Assembly: GCA_905214345.1 (NCBI GenBank)
Contig: CAJMLV010000018.1
Span: 1 to 56,660, forward strand
From: an uncultured bacterium
GTDB lineage: Bacteria; Bacillota; Clostridia; Oscillospirales; Ruminococcaceae
Length of the DNA stretch: 56,660 nt
Direction of reading: 5' to 3'
Part shown: positions 8,302 to 15,688 of the stretch, piece by piece
How positions within the stretch are numbered: the stretch's first letter is position 1
How the letters are laid out: each line of letters begins with the position of its first letter
Position numbers and translations under genes: made by a program
The notes under the pieces: model-generated
What the model was told of the DNA's origin: nothing
The model's database searches: none
The model's input: the letters and a program-made list of their open reading frames with translations, nothing else

Positions 8302-9000
8302 TTATTGTTGCGGCTGTTCCCGCCAGGGATGGTTGCGGGCATAGCTGTTGTAATGAACATTCTGCCACCACTGCGTCCCTGCTGCCAGAGCCAGCTGGTA
8401 AGGAACCACCAGCCACAAAGACACAGAAACAGAATATGCGGCATACAGTTTGTTGGAGTAGATACACAGCCATACAAACCCTGCCAGCCAAAGAATATTC
8501 CAGACCAATTCCACCCACATGCCAAACCGCAGGCACAGCCGATGCCCGATGCGGTGCAGCCATGCACAAATCCACAACCAGAGCAAAAGCTGGACAGGAG
8601 AAACCAATTGCCGGACCAGGGACGAATCGGCAGTTCCCCCACTGGCGAAAAGAGCTGCCACATTGAAGATTGCAAACAGCAGATACCATCTGGGAAACCA
8701 TGTACAGATATAGTCCAACGGCGTACCCTGGTCAATACCATCCACAATCTGACGGCAATATTCATCGGGATTGCCGCCCATGACCTGTTTGAGGTCGCTC
8801 CCCCTGATCTCGGCCTGGGCTGCCATGCCGATCAGATCCTTCTTCACCCGCTCAATTTCGTAGCAGTTCCAGGTATACGACAGCATGCGGGCGTCTATCT
8901 GCCGCAGGATGTCCTGGTTCCGCTTGTTCAGGGTCGATTTCCGCAGCTCGTTTTCTTTACGAAGTTCGGTATATTCGTTTTGTACCAGCTTTTTCAGCAT
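8302..9000 (-). CDS. Multi-pass membrane protein with N-terminal helical domain, PadR-linked (paralogue B)
   Basis: The ATG at 9000 lies 10 bp after gaaagggg; a GTG at 9009 would sit directly on the ribosome site and is less likely. The 232-residue protein starts with a Lys/Glu-rich helix (about residues 1-45), continues with YEIERVKKDLIGMAAQAEIRG, and then has four hydrophobic segments and the ending HPWREQPQQ. It is the duplicate of the gene 13 bp downstream; similarity is strongest in the soluble helix and the C-terminal tag and weak in the membrane part. It lies 31 bp after the PadR-like gene and is probably co-transcribed. Its role is unknown. Confidence 0.75.
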   Translation of the reverse strand: MLKKLVQNEYTELRKENELRKSTLNKRNQDILRQIDARMLSYTWNCYEIERVKKDLIGMAAQAEIRGSDLKQVMGGNPDEYCRQIVDGIDQGTPLDYICTWFPRWYLLFAIFNVAALFASGGTADSSLVRQLVSPVQLLLWLWICAWLHRIGHRLCLRFGMWVELVWNILWLAGFVWLCIYSNKLYAAYSVSVSLWLVVPYQLALAAGTQWWQNVHYNSYARNHPWREQPQQ

Positions 9001-9031
9001 AATGGTCACACCCCTTTCTCATTCCATCAGT

Positions 9032-9352
9032 TCATTCCTGCAGGATGGCCTCCACCGCCGCGGCGGTGGTCCGCCAGGCTTGCTCGAATTCTGCCAGATA
9101 CTGGGCCCCCTGCTCAGTCAGGCTGTAATACTTGCGGCTTGGGCCGTTGGGGGACGCCTGATAAGCTGCGTTCAGCATCCCCTTTCGTTCCAGGCGCAGC
9201 AGCAGCGGGTACAGCGTTCCTTCGGTCACATCCGCGAACCCCGCCTCCCGGAGGGCCGCCACGATGGCATACCCGTAAGAGGGTTCCCGCCCGATGATCT
9301 TGAGGATGCAGCCTTCCAGGGTTCCCTTGTTCAGCTGTGAACGTTCAAACAC
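9032..9352 (-). CDS. PadR-family transcriptional repressor
   Basis: A 106-residue winged-helix protein. The GTG at 9352 is chosen because aagggaggg lies 5 bp upstream; an in-frame ATG further upstream lies within the operator. Typical PadR features are LNKGTLEGCILKIIG at the N-terminus, YGYAIVAAL, the recognition-helix/wing region TEGTLYPLLLRLERKGML, and RKYYSLTEQG. The C-terminal helix (AWRTTAAAVEAIL) fits a short PadR-s2 dimerisation helix. It heads an operon with the two paralogous membrane proteins and probably represses its own promoter. The inducer cannot be predicted. Confidence 0.92.
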   Translation of the reverse strand: MFERSQLNKGTLEGCILKIIGREPSYGYAIVAALREAGFADVTEGTLYPLLLRLERKGMLNAAYQASPNGPSRKYYSLTEQGAQYLAEFEQAWRTTAAAVEAILQE

Positions 9353-9370
9353 GGCGTCCCTCCTTCCGCT

Positions 9371-9428
9371 ACCTTGCATTGCAAGGTTCCTTTGACTATA
9401 TTGTAATGCAAGGTAGTGGTGTTGTCAA
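9371..9428 (-). promoter_or_regulatory. PadR operon promoter with overlapping operators
   Basis: On the minus strand TTGACA (9423-9428) and TACAAT (9400-9405) are spaced by 17 bp. A perfect 17-bp palindrome ACCTTGCATTGCAAGGT (9371-9387) lies just downstream of the start point. A half-copy, TGCAAGGTAG on the plus strand, sits between the -35 and -10 boxes in inverted orientation. This is the arrangement expected of an autorepressing PadR protein. Confidence 0.85.
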
Positions 9429-9439
9429 TCTTACCTTCC

Positions 9440-9477
9440 AAAAAAGTACCGCCCGGCGGGGTGTTTCCCGCCGGGCG
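9440..9477 (-). terminator. Intrinsic terminator of the acetyltransferase gene
   Basis: GCCCGGCGGG (9451-9460) and CCCGCCGGGC (9467-9476) form a 10-bp stem. On the minus strand it is followed by a T6 tract (A run on plus at 9440-9446). Confidence 0.88.
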
Positions 9478-9504
9478 GCATTTGCCTATTATATAAATGG
9501 TATG

Positions 9505-10035
9505 TCAGTGCTTTTCCCAGGGGGAACGGACGATCTCCCCGGAATCCACCTTGGTCAGGTCCTCTACCTGAGCGCCTGCCTTAACGATGGCGCCGGGCGC
9601 CAGATGGACCGCAGCGCCCAGCTGTGCATCATGGTCCAGAATGGTACCCGCATTGAGCAGGCAGCCCGGACCGGTGTGCACGTTGGCCCCCACAAAGGCA
9701 AAGGGCAGCACCACCGTGCCCGCCCCCAGTTTGGCGGAGGCACAGACTTCCGCCGCCGGGTGGATGAACACCGGCAGCTGATACCCCACAGCCCGGAGTT
9801 TCTGGATCAGGTCCCGGCGAAGAGCGTTATCCCCCACCGCCACAAAGGCCGCCGGGCAGCGGCGACGCAGGTCCGGGTCCACAAAATCCCGCAAACCTCC
9901 GGCACAGTCCGGCGCGTTGTCGTCCAGGTAAAGGGGTGTTCCCCAACCGGCTTCTTCCAGCATTTCGCCCAGCTGCTTGCCGAAGCCTCCGCGCCCCAGC
10001 ACAAGCACCTGTTTCCGATACGGCAAAATCGACAT
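9505..10035 (-). CDS. NeuD/PglD-like sugar O- or N-acetyltransferase (hexapeptide repeat)
   Basis: The ATG at 10035 follows aaagagg; the open frame extends upstream through the promoter and is not coding there. The 176-residue protein has an N-terminal Rossmann-like half (VLVLGRGGFGKQLGEML, about residues 10-26) and a left-handed beta-helix half with hexapeptide repeats (from about residue 95: IHPAAEVCASAKLGAGTVV and so on). A histidine in LDHDAQLG lies at the position of the family catalytic base. Relatives acetylate activated sugars for surface glycans. It stands alone between its own promoter and terminator, so its substrate cannot be inferred from neighbours. Confidence 0.8.
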   Translation of the reverse strand: MSILPYRKQVLVLGRGGFGKQLGEMLEEAGWGTPLYLDDNAPDCAGGLRDFVDPDLRRRCPAAFVAVGDNALRRDLIQKLRAVGYQLPVFIHPAAEVCASAKLGAGTVVLPFAFVGANVHTGPGCLLNAGTILDHDAQLGAAVHLAPGAIVKAGAQVEDLTKVDSGEIVRSPWEKH

Positions 10036-10065
10036 ATAGATCGCCTCTTTTCTGTTTATGGTGTC

Positions 10066-10094
10066 AGTATAGCACGTTTTGCTTTCTCTCACAA
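10066..10094 (-). promoter_or_regulatory. Promoter of the hexapeptide acetyltransferase gene
   Basis: Minus-strand TTGTGA (10089-10094) and TATACT (10066-10071) with a 17-bp spacer, about 30 bp before the start codon. Confidence 0.7.
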
Positions 10095-10209
10095 GAAAGG
10101 GTTGCACAAAAAAGTCGTACTTCCCATTCCGGGCACCCATCAAAATCGACAAAAAGCACCTTGCAAACCTGCGGCGGATGTGTACTTGGCTGAAAAGCAC
10201 TTTTCCTGC

Positions 10210-10238
10210 TTGCATTTTCCGCCGCCGCGTTTTACACT
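10210..10238 (+). promoter_or_regulatory. Promoter of the small RNA / purE leader
   Basis: TTGCAT (10210-10215) and TACACT (10233-10238), 17-bp spacer. Transcription would start near 10245, about 190 bp before purE. Confidence 0.65.
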
Positions 10239-10244
10239 AAATTT

Positions 10245-10420
10245 ACAGGATGCCCCACTATTTGCCGGGTGAATTTTGATAAGGAGGGTGCGCCGTGCCG
10301 TATCCGTTGTACAGCAATTTTGGTATGTGCGTACATTCCCATACCCCGGAACAGGGCAGCCGTGTATCCCGTCACCAGTAAGCGCAGTGTATATATACGC
10401 TGCGCTGTTTTATTTTTTCA
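10245..10420 (+). ncRNA. Candidate ~175-nt structured RNA upstream of purE (possible 6S RNA)
   Basis: The segment has its own promoter and ends in a strong terminator just before the purE ribosome site. By eye it folds into a long imperfect rod: GGTGA (10268-10272) with TCACC (10372-10376), then GGG...TGCGC with GTGTA...CCC, GCC with GGC, TCCG with CGGA, and an apical GGTATG/CATACC hairpin. One-sided bulges lie at about 10273-10285 and 10307-10321. Length and rod shape fit 6S RNA. I considered purine, ZTP and PRPP riboswitches but did not recognise their conserved cores. It could also be a purE attenuator of another kind. The identity is an inference. Confidence 0.45.
10381..10420 (+). terminator. 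Intrinsic terminator just before purE
   Basis: AGCGCAG (10381-10387) pairs with CTGCGCT (10400-10406) and is followed by a T-rich tract to about 10419. It directly abuts the gggagg ribosome site of purE, so purE is transcribed by read-through or regulated antitermination. Confidence 0.85.
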
Positions 10421-10434
10421 GGGAGGTCAAGTTT

Positions 10435-10941
10435 ATGGAAAACCGCAAAAAAGTAGCCGTGATCATGGGTTCGGACAGCGACTGGCCGGTCGTGAAGGGC
10501 GCGTGCAGCGTGCTGAAAGAGTTTGACGTTCCGTTTGAGGCCCACATCCTGTCGGCCCACCGCACCCCGGAAGCCGCTGCGGCTTTTGCCAAGAGCGCCC
10601 GGGACAACGGCTTCGGCGTGATTCTGTGTGCCGCCGGTATGGCCGCCCATCTGGCCGGTGCCTTCGCCGCCAACACCACCCTGCCGGTCGTCGGCATCCC
10701 CATGAAGGGCGGCGCCATGGACGGTCTGGACGCTTTGCTGGCCACCGTGCAGATGCCCTCCGGCTTCCCTGTTGCCACCGTGGCCCTGAACGGCGCCAAG
10801 AACGCCGCTTATCTGGCCGTGGCTATCCTGGCTGTGGCTGATGAGGAGCTGGCAGACAAACTGGCTGCTTTCCGTGCCGACACCGCCGCCGCCATCGCCA
10901 AGAAAGACGCCGCTGTGGCCGCCGAAGCCGCTGCGCTGTAA
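10435..10941 (+). CDS. purE: 5-(carboxyamino)imidazole ribonucleotide mutase (PurE)
   Basis: The ATG at 10435 follows gggagg. The longer open frame runs through the terminator and is rejected. The 168-residue protein shows the MGSDSDWP phosphate-binding start, the active-site SAHRTPE and the GAKNAA segment near residue 120. PurE makes CAIR, the carboxylated intermediate of purine synthesis. No purK is present in this otherwise nearly complete operon. PurK may be encoded elsewhere, or this PurE may use AIR and CO2 directly like class II enzymes; the sequence alone does not let me decide. The C-terminus is alanine-rich. Confidence 0.93.
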   Translation: MENRKKVAVIMGSDSDWPVVKGACSVLKEFDVPFEAHILSAHRTPEAAAAFAKSARDNGFGVILCAAGMAAHLAGAFAANTTLPVVGIPMKGGAMDGLDALLATVQMPSGFPVATVALNGAKNAAYLAVAILAVADEELADKLAAFRADTAAAIAKKDAAVAAEAAAL

Positions 10942-10953
10942 GCGGTTTTGCAG

Positions 10954-10982
10954 TTGCACCGCACCGGGAAAAAAGGTACAAT
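10954..10982 (+). promoter_or_regulatory. Promoter of purC and the main purine operon
   Basis: TTGCAC (10954-10959) and TACAAT (10977-10982) with a 17-bp spacer. The ~75-nt leader has two small hairpins, GCGCCCGGC/GCCGTGCGC near 10998-11023 and CCCA/TGGG near 11022-11037. No known riboswitch or PurR box was recognised. Confidence 0.7.
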
Positions 10983-11065
10983 AGAGTTGTGGGTTCTGCG
11001 CCCGGCATCTTTGCCGTGCGCCCAATATACACTGGGATTTTCATAGAAAAAAGGAGAGTATAAAC

Positions 11066-11779
11066 ATGGATATCAAGGTTCTGGATCAGATGTACGAAGG
11101 TAAAGCCAAGCAGGTTTTCGCTACCAGCGATCCCGAGATCGTCATGGTGCACTACAAGGATGACGCCACCGCCGGCGACGGCGAAAAGAAGGGCACCATC
11201 CGCGACAAGGGCATCGTCAACAACAAGCTGTCCAACGCCCTGATGCAGAAGCTGGAAAAAGAGGGCGTGCCCACCCATTACGTGGAAGAGATCAACGACC
11301 GCGACACCTTTGTGAAGAAGGTGGAGATCGTTCCTCTGGAAGTCATCATCCGCAACGTGGCCGCCGGTCACTTCAGCCTGCGCATGGGCGTTCCCGAAGG
11401 CACCCCCTTCAAGACCCCCATCCTGGAATTCAGCTACAAGAACGACGATCTGCATGACCCGTTCATCAACCACTACTATGCCCTGGCCCTGGACCTGGCC
11501 ACCCAGGAAGAGATCGACACCATCACCCGTTACGCCTTCAAGGTCAACGAAGTGCTGAAGAAGATCCTGCTGGATGCCAACATCCGTCTGATCGACTTCA
11601 AGCTGGAGTTCGGCCGCCTGTCTGACGGCACCATCATCCTGGCCGACGAGATCAGCCCCGACACCTGCCGTTTCTGGGATGCCACCACCGGCGCCCATCT
11701 GGACAAGGACCTGTTCCGCCGCGACATGGGCGGCGAAGCCGACGCCTATCAGGAAGTCATGAAGCGCCTGCTGGGCTGA
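11066..11779 (+). CDS. purC: SAICAR synthase
   Basis: PurC ligates aspartate to CAIR using ATP. The 237-residue length is typical of bacterial single-domain enzymes. Recognisable segments are YEGKAKQVF at the N-terminus (nucleotide loop), VPLEVIIRNVAAGH, and the substrate region LIDFKLEFGR followed by LADEISPDTCRFWD. The start is preceded by aaggagag. It is the first gene after the second purine promoter. Confidence 0.95.
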   Translation: MDIKVLDQMYEGKAKQVFATSDPEIVMVHYKDDATAGDGEKKGTIRDKGIVNNKLSNALMQKLEKEGVPTHYVEEINDRDTFVKKVEIVPLEVIIRNVAAGHFSLRMGVPEGTPFKTPILEFSYKNDDLHDPFINHYYALALDLATQEEIDTITRYAFKVNEVLKKILLDANIRLIDFKLEFGRLSDGTIILADEISPDTCRFWDATTGAHLDKDLFRRDMGGEADAYQEVMKRLLG

Positions 11780-11819
11780 GATACCAACGCATCCTTTGCT
11801 TGAAGAACGGAGTATTGTA

Positions 11820-13292
11820 ATGAGCGAATTTAGCCTTGACAACACCGGCCTGCACGAAGAATGCGGTGTATTCGGCATCTATGATTCCACCGGCCAGACC
11901 GATATGGTCAGCGCCGTGTACAGCGCCCTGTACGCCCTGCAGCACCGCGGCCAGGAAAGCTGCGGCATTGCCCTGAACGTGGACGGTGTGCTCACCGGTC
12001 ACCGTGATCTGGGCCTGGTGAGCGAAGTGTTCACCAAGCGTGTGCTGGAGGACCTGCCCCACGACGCCAAGATGGCCACCGGCCATGTGCGCTATGCCAC
12101 TTCCGGCCAGCGCAGCCGCTCCAACGCCCAGCCCATGATCCTGCATCACTGCAAGGGCGCCATGGCGCTGTGCCACAACGGCAACCTGACCAACGCCGCC
12201 CGGCTGCGCCATCAGCTGGAAATGAGCGGTTCCATCTTCCACGGCACCTCCGACACCGAGGCCATCGCCTATCTGCTCACCCAGAACCGTCTGAAGTCCC
12301 CGGACATCGAGACCGCTGTCTGCCGGACCATGGAACAGATCGAAGGCGCTTACAGCCTGGTCATCATGACCCATACCAAGCTCATCGCCGCCCGTGACCC
12401 CCACGGTTTTCGGCCTTTGTGCATCGGTGCGCTGCCCGACGGTGCCGGCTTCGCCTTTGCCTCGGAATCCTGCGCGCTGGACGCCGTGGGCGCAACCATG
12501 CTGCGGGACGTGGAACCCGGCGAGATCGTGGTGGCCGACCGCAACGGTCTGCGCAGCATCCGCACCCACTGCAACACCGCCCCCCACACCCTGTGCGTGT
12601 TCGAGTACATCTATTTCGCCCGTCCGGACTCGGTGATCGAGGGCACCTGCGTCCATGAGGCCCGCCTGCAGGCCGGCCGGTTCCTGGCGCAGGAACATCC
12701 CGTGGAAGCCGATGTGGTCATCGGCGCACCGGATTCCGGCCTGGATGCCGCCCTGGGTTTTGCCCAGGAAAGCGGCATTCCCTACGGCGTGGGCTTCATC
12801 AAGAACAAATATGTGGGCCGCACCTTCATCCAGGGCAGCCAGGCCCAGCGGGAGAACAGCGTGCGCATCAAGCTCAACGCCATCTCCTCCACCGTGGCCG
12901 GCAAGCGCGTGGTGCTGGTGGACGACTCCATCGTCCGCGGTACCACCAGTGCCCGCACCATCAAGCTGCTGCGTGACGCCGGCGCCAAGGAAGTGCATTA
13001 CCGCATTTCCGCCCCGCCCTTTGCTCATCCCTGCTATTTCGGCACCGACATCCCGGACGAAAAGCTGCTGATTGCCACCGGTCATACGGTGGAAGAGATC
13101 AACAAGCTGGTGGGTTCGGATTCTCTGGGTTACCTGAGCATTGAACATGTGAAGCAGCTGGCCCCCAAGAGCAAATGCGGCTACTGCGTGGGCTGCTTTA
13201 CCGGCGAATATCCGGTGGACCCGCCCAAAGAAGTGATGAACATTGTTTACGACCGGCCGCTGAGCCAGTCCAACACCAACAAAAAGCTGTGA
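11820..13292 (+). CDS. purF: Amidophosphoribosyltransferase
   Basis: PurF makes phosphoribosylamine, the first committed step of purine synthesis. The ATG at 11820 follows acggag. It gives a 14-residue propeptide ending before Cys15 (EECGVFGIYD), the expected N-terminal nucleophile after self-cleavage, as in the Bacillus-type enzyme. The PRPP loop is VVLVDDSIVRGTTS. Cys453, Cys456 and Cys459 in the CGYCVGC segment fit the [4Fe-4S] cluster ligands of this oxygen-sensitive class. Length is 490 residues. By family knowledge it is inhibited by purine nucleotides. Confidence 0.95.
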   Translation: MSEFSLDNTGLHEECGVFGIYDSTGQTDMVSAVYSALYALQHRGQESCGIALNVDGVLTGHRDLGLVSEVFTKRVLEDLPHDAKMATGHVRYATSGQRSRSNAQPMILHHCKGAMALCHNGNLTNAARLRHQLEMSGSIFHGTSDTEAIAYLLTQNRLKSPDIETAVCRTMEQIEGAYSLVIMTHTKLIAARDPHGFRPLCIGALPDGAGFAFASESCALDAVGATMLRDVEPGEIVVADRNGLRSIRTHCNTAPHTLCVFEYIYFARPDSVIEGTCVHEARLQAGRFLAQEHPVEADVVIGAPDSGLDAALGFAQESGIPYGVGFIKNKYVGRTFIQGSQAQRENSVRIKLNAISSTVAGKRVVLVDDSIVRGTTSARTIKLLRDAGAKEVHYRISAPPFAHPCYFGTDIPDEKLLIATGHTVEEINKLVGSDSLGYLSIEHVKQLAPKSKCGYCVGCFTGEYPVDPPKEVMNIVYDRPLSQSNTNKKL

Positions 13293-13312
13293 CGGAAAAG
13301 GAGTCAACGACC

Positions 13313-14353
13313 ATGGAGAAAAGCTATTCTGAAAGCTATGCCGCCGCCGGTGTGGATATTACCGCCGGTTACGAGGCTGTGCGCCTGATGAAGCAGTATG
13401 TGGCCCGCACCATGAACGACCACTGCATCGGCGGTCTGGGCGGTTTCGGCGGCCTGTTTGAGCTGGACTGCACCGACATGCCCCATCCGGTGCTGATCTC
13501 CGGCACCGACGGCGTTGGCACCAAACTGCGCATCGCCCAGATGCTGGACCGCCACGGCACCATCGGTATCGATTGCGTGGCCATGTGCGTCAACGACGTG
13601 ATCTGCGCCGGCGCCAAGCCGCTGGTGTTCCTGGATTACATCGCCTGCGGCAAGAATGTGCCTGAGCGCATTGCCGAGATCGTCAAAGGCGTGGCCGAAG
13701 GCTGCGTGCAGGCCGGCTGCTCCCTGGTGGGCGGCGAGACTGCCGAGCATCCCGGTGTCATGCCGGAGGACGACTACGACCTGGCCGGTTTCACCGTGGG
13801 CGCTGTGGACAAGAGCAAGATTCTGGACAACTCCACCATGCAGGCTGGAGACGTGATCATTGCCCTGCCTTCCACCGGCGTACATTCCAACGGCTTCTCT
13901 CTGGTGCGCAAGATCTTTGACCTGGAGAACAATCCGGACATCCTGAACAAGCACTTTGATGAGCTGGGCTGCACTCTGGGCGAGGCCCTGCTGGCTCCCA
14001 CCAAGATCTATGTCAAGCCGGTACTGGCCGTGATGAAGGAACTGACCGTGAAGGGCGTTTCCCACATTACCGGCGGCGGCTTCTATGAGAACATTCCCCG
14101 CAGCCTGAAGGCCGGCTGCTGCGCCCGCATCGCCAAGGCGGATGTTCGTACCCCCGCCCTGTTCGACCTGCTGGCCAAAACCGGCAACATCCCCGAGCGC
14201 GACATGTTCAACACCTTCAACATGGGCGTGGGCATGATCCTGATCGTAGCGGCCGAGGACGCCGACAAGGCCATCCAGATCCTGAAAGCCAACGACCAGG
14301 ACGCTTACCGTCTGGGCGTGATCGCCGACGGCGACGGGGTGGAACTGGTATGA
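13313..14353 (+). CDS. purM: Phosphoribosylformylglycinamidine cyclo-ligase (AIR synthetase)
   Basis: PurM closes the imidazole ring to give AIR. The start at 13313 follows aaaaggag; earlier open sequence overlaps the end of purF in another frame. The 346-residue protein has the family segments GGFGGLFELD, SGTDGVGTKL, AMCVNDVICAGAKPLVFLDY and GGGFYENIPR. Its stop overlaps the purN start in an ATGA arrangement, which suggests coupled translation. Confidence 0.95.
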   Translation: MEKSYSESYAAAGVDITAGYEAVRLMKQYVARTMNDHCIGGLGGFGGLFELDCTDMPHPVLISGTDGVGTKLRIAQMLDRHGTIGIDCVAMCVNDVICAGAKPLVFLDYIACGKNVPERIAEIVKGVAEGCVQAGCSLVGGETAEHPGVMPEDDYDLAGFTVGAVDKSKILDNSTMQAGDVIIALPSTGVHSNGFSLVRKIFDLENNPDILNKHFDELGCTLGEALLAPTKIYVKPVLAVMKELTVKGVSHITGGGFYENIPRSLKAGCCARIAKADVRTPALFDLLAKTGNIPERDMFNTFNMGVGMILIVAAEDADKAIQILKANDQDAYRLGVIADGDGVELV

Positions 14354-14943
14354 AAAACGTCGCGGTATTGGTATCGGGCGGCGGCACCAACCTGCAGGCC
14401 ATCCTGGACAGTGAACACCGGGGCGAAAACCCCAACGGCCGGGTGACCCTGGTGGTCGCCAGCAAGCCGGGGGTCTATGCCCTGACCCGTGCGGAGAACG
14501 CCGGAGTCAAGACCGCCGTGGTGTCCCGCAAGGACTATGCCGACAGTACCGCCTTTGACGCGGCCCTGCTGGCGGTGCTGAAGGAAAACGCCATTGACGT
14601 GGTGGTGCTGGCAGGCTTTTTGAGCGTGCTGGGACCCAGCGTCATCGCGGCGTACCCCAACCGCATCCTGAATGTCCATCCCAGCCTGATTCCCAGCTTC
14701 TGCGGCCCCGGCTTCTACGGCCTGCGGGTCCATGAAGCCGCTCTGGCCCGCGGGGTCAAGGTGACCGGCGCGACGGTGCATTTTGTGAACGAAGAATGTG
14801 ACGGCGGGCCCATCCTGCTGCAGAAGGCCGTAGCCGTGCAGCCCGATGATACCCCCGAAACTTTGCAGAAGCGTGTGATGGTGGAAGCCGAATGGCAGCT
14901 GCTGCCCCGCGCCCTGGCCATGGTTTGCAACGACGAGGTGTGA
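14350..14943 (+). CDS. purN: Phosphoribosylglycinamide formyltransferase
   Basis: The 197-residue enzyme transfers a formyl group from 10-formyltetrahydrofolate to GAR. Motifs are VLVSGGGTNLQAI at the N-terminus, the catalytic-region HPSLIPSFCGPGFYG (where many relatives have HPSLLPxFxG) and TGATVHFVNEECDGGPI containing the catalytic aspartate. It overlaps purM by 4 bp and is followed within 5 bp by the cyclohydrolase gene. Confidence 0.94.
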   Translation: MKNVAVLVSGGGTNLQAILDSEHRGENPNGRVTLVVASKPGVYALTRAENAGVKTAVVSRKDYADSTAFDAALLAVLKENAIDVVVLAGFLSVLGPSVIAAYPNRILNVHPSLIPSFCGPGFYGLRVHEAALARGVKVTGATVHFVNEECDGGPILLQKAVAVQPDDTPETLQKRVMVEAEWQLLPRALAMVCNDEV

Positions 14944-14948
14944 TTGCG

Positions 14949-15686
14949 ATGAAAAAGAATCTGTACAAGTATCTGGCCGGCAACGAGTATCCGGGCCGCG
15001 GCATCTGCCTGGGCCTTTCCCCCGACGGGTCCAAGGCCATGATCGCCTACTGGATCATGGGCCGCAGCGCCAACAGCCGCAACCGCGTGTTTGAGGCCCT
15101 GCCCGAGCGCGGCGGCATCCGCACCGTGGCGGCCGACCCTGCCAAGATGGAAGACCCCCATCTGATCATCTACAATCCCGTTCTGACCCTGGGGGCCACC
15201 ACCATCGTGACCAACGGTGACCAGACCGACACCATCTTTGATTTCATGCAGGCCGGTCTGTACCCCGGTTACAGCTTTGAAGCTGCCCTGGCCACCCGCA
15301 CCTTTGAGGATGACGCTCCCAACTTCACCCCCCGCATCTCCGGCGTGGTGGACATGAAGGGCGGCGCTTACAAGCTGAGCATCCTGAAAAGCTGCGAGGG
15401 CAACGACGCCAGCGTACAGCGCCAGACCTTTGACTATCCCCAGCCCATCGCCGGCGAGGGCCATCTGATCACCACCTACCAGAAGAACGGCAATCCCATC
15501 CCCAGCTTTGCGGGTGAGCCCCTGCGTGTGGCGGTGGACGAAAGCGACCCCAACGAGTGGGCCGGCAAGCTGTGGGACGCCCTAAACACCGACAACAAGG
15601 TGAGCCTGTTCGTGCGGGCCATCACCCTGTCCACCGGCGATTACGAGGACGTGATCCTGAACAAATACAACACTGTGGAGGGTTGA
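14949..15686 (+). CDS. purO: IMP cyclohydrolase, PurO-like stand-alone enzyme
   Basis: A 245-residue protein beginning MKKNLYKYLAG. It shows the PurO-family signature around GRGICLGLSPDG and WIMGRSANSRNRVF (residues about 18-55) and NPVLTLGATTIVTNGDQTD. It should close the last ring, FAICAR to IMP, replacing the MGS-like N-terminal domain of ordinary PurH. That role is strongly supported by position: the next gene is an AICAR transformylase lacking exactly that domain. The ATG at 14949 is close to the purN stop; longer versions overlap purN. Confidence 0.85.
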   Translation: MKKNLYKYLAGNEYPGRGICLGLSPDGSKAMIAYWIMGRSANSRNRVFEALPERGGIRTVAADPAKMEDPHLIIYNPVLTLGATTIVTNGDQTDTIFDFMQAGLYPGYSFEAALATRTFEDDAPNFTPRISGVVDMKGGAYKLSILKSCEGNDASVQRQTFDYPQPIAGEGHLITTYQKNGNPIPSFAGEPLRVAVDESDPNEWAGKLWDALNTDNKVSLFVRAITLSTGDYEDVILNKYNTVEG

Positions 15687-15688
15687 GC

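Noticed and set aside
8288..8765. Extended N-terminus for membrane protein A
   Set aside because: The extra part overlaps paralogue B in another frame, and the internal start at 8288 has a ribosome site and aligns with the start of paralogue B.
10245..10420. Guanine, ZTP or PRPP riboswitch upstream of purE
   Set aside because: Their conserved cores were looked for by eye and not found; the segment is reported instead as an RNA of uncertain class.
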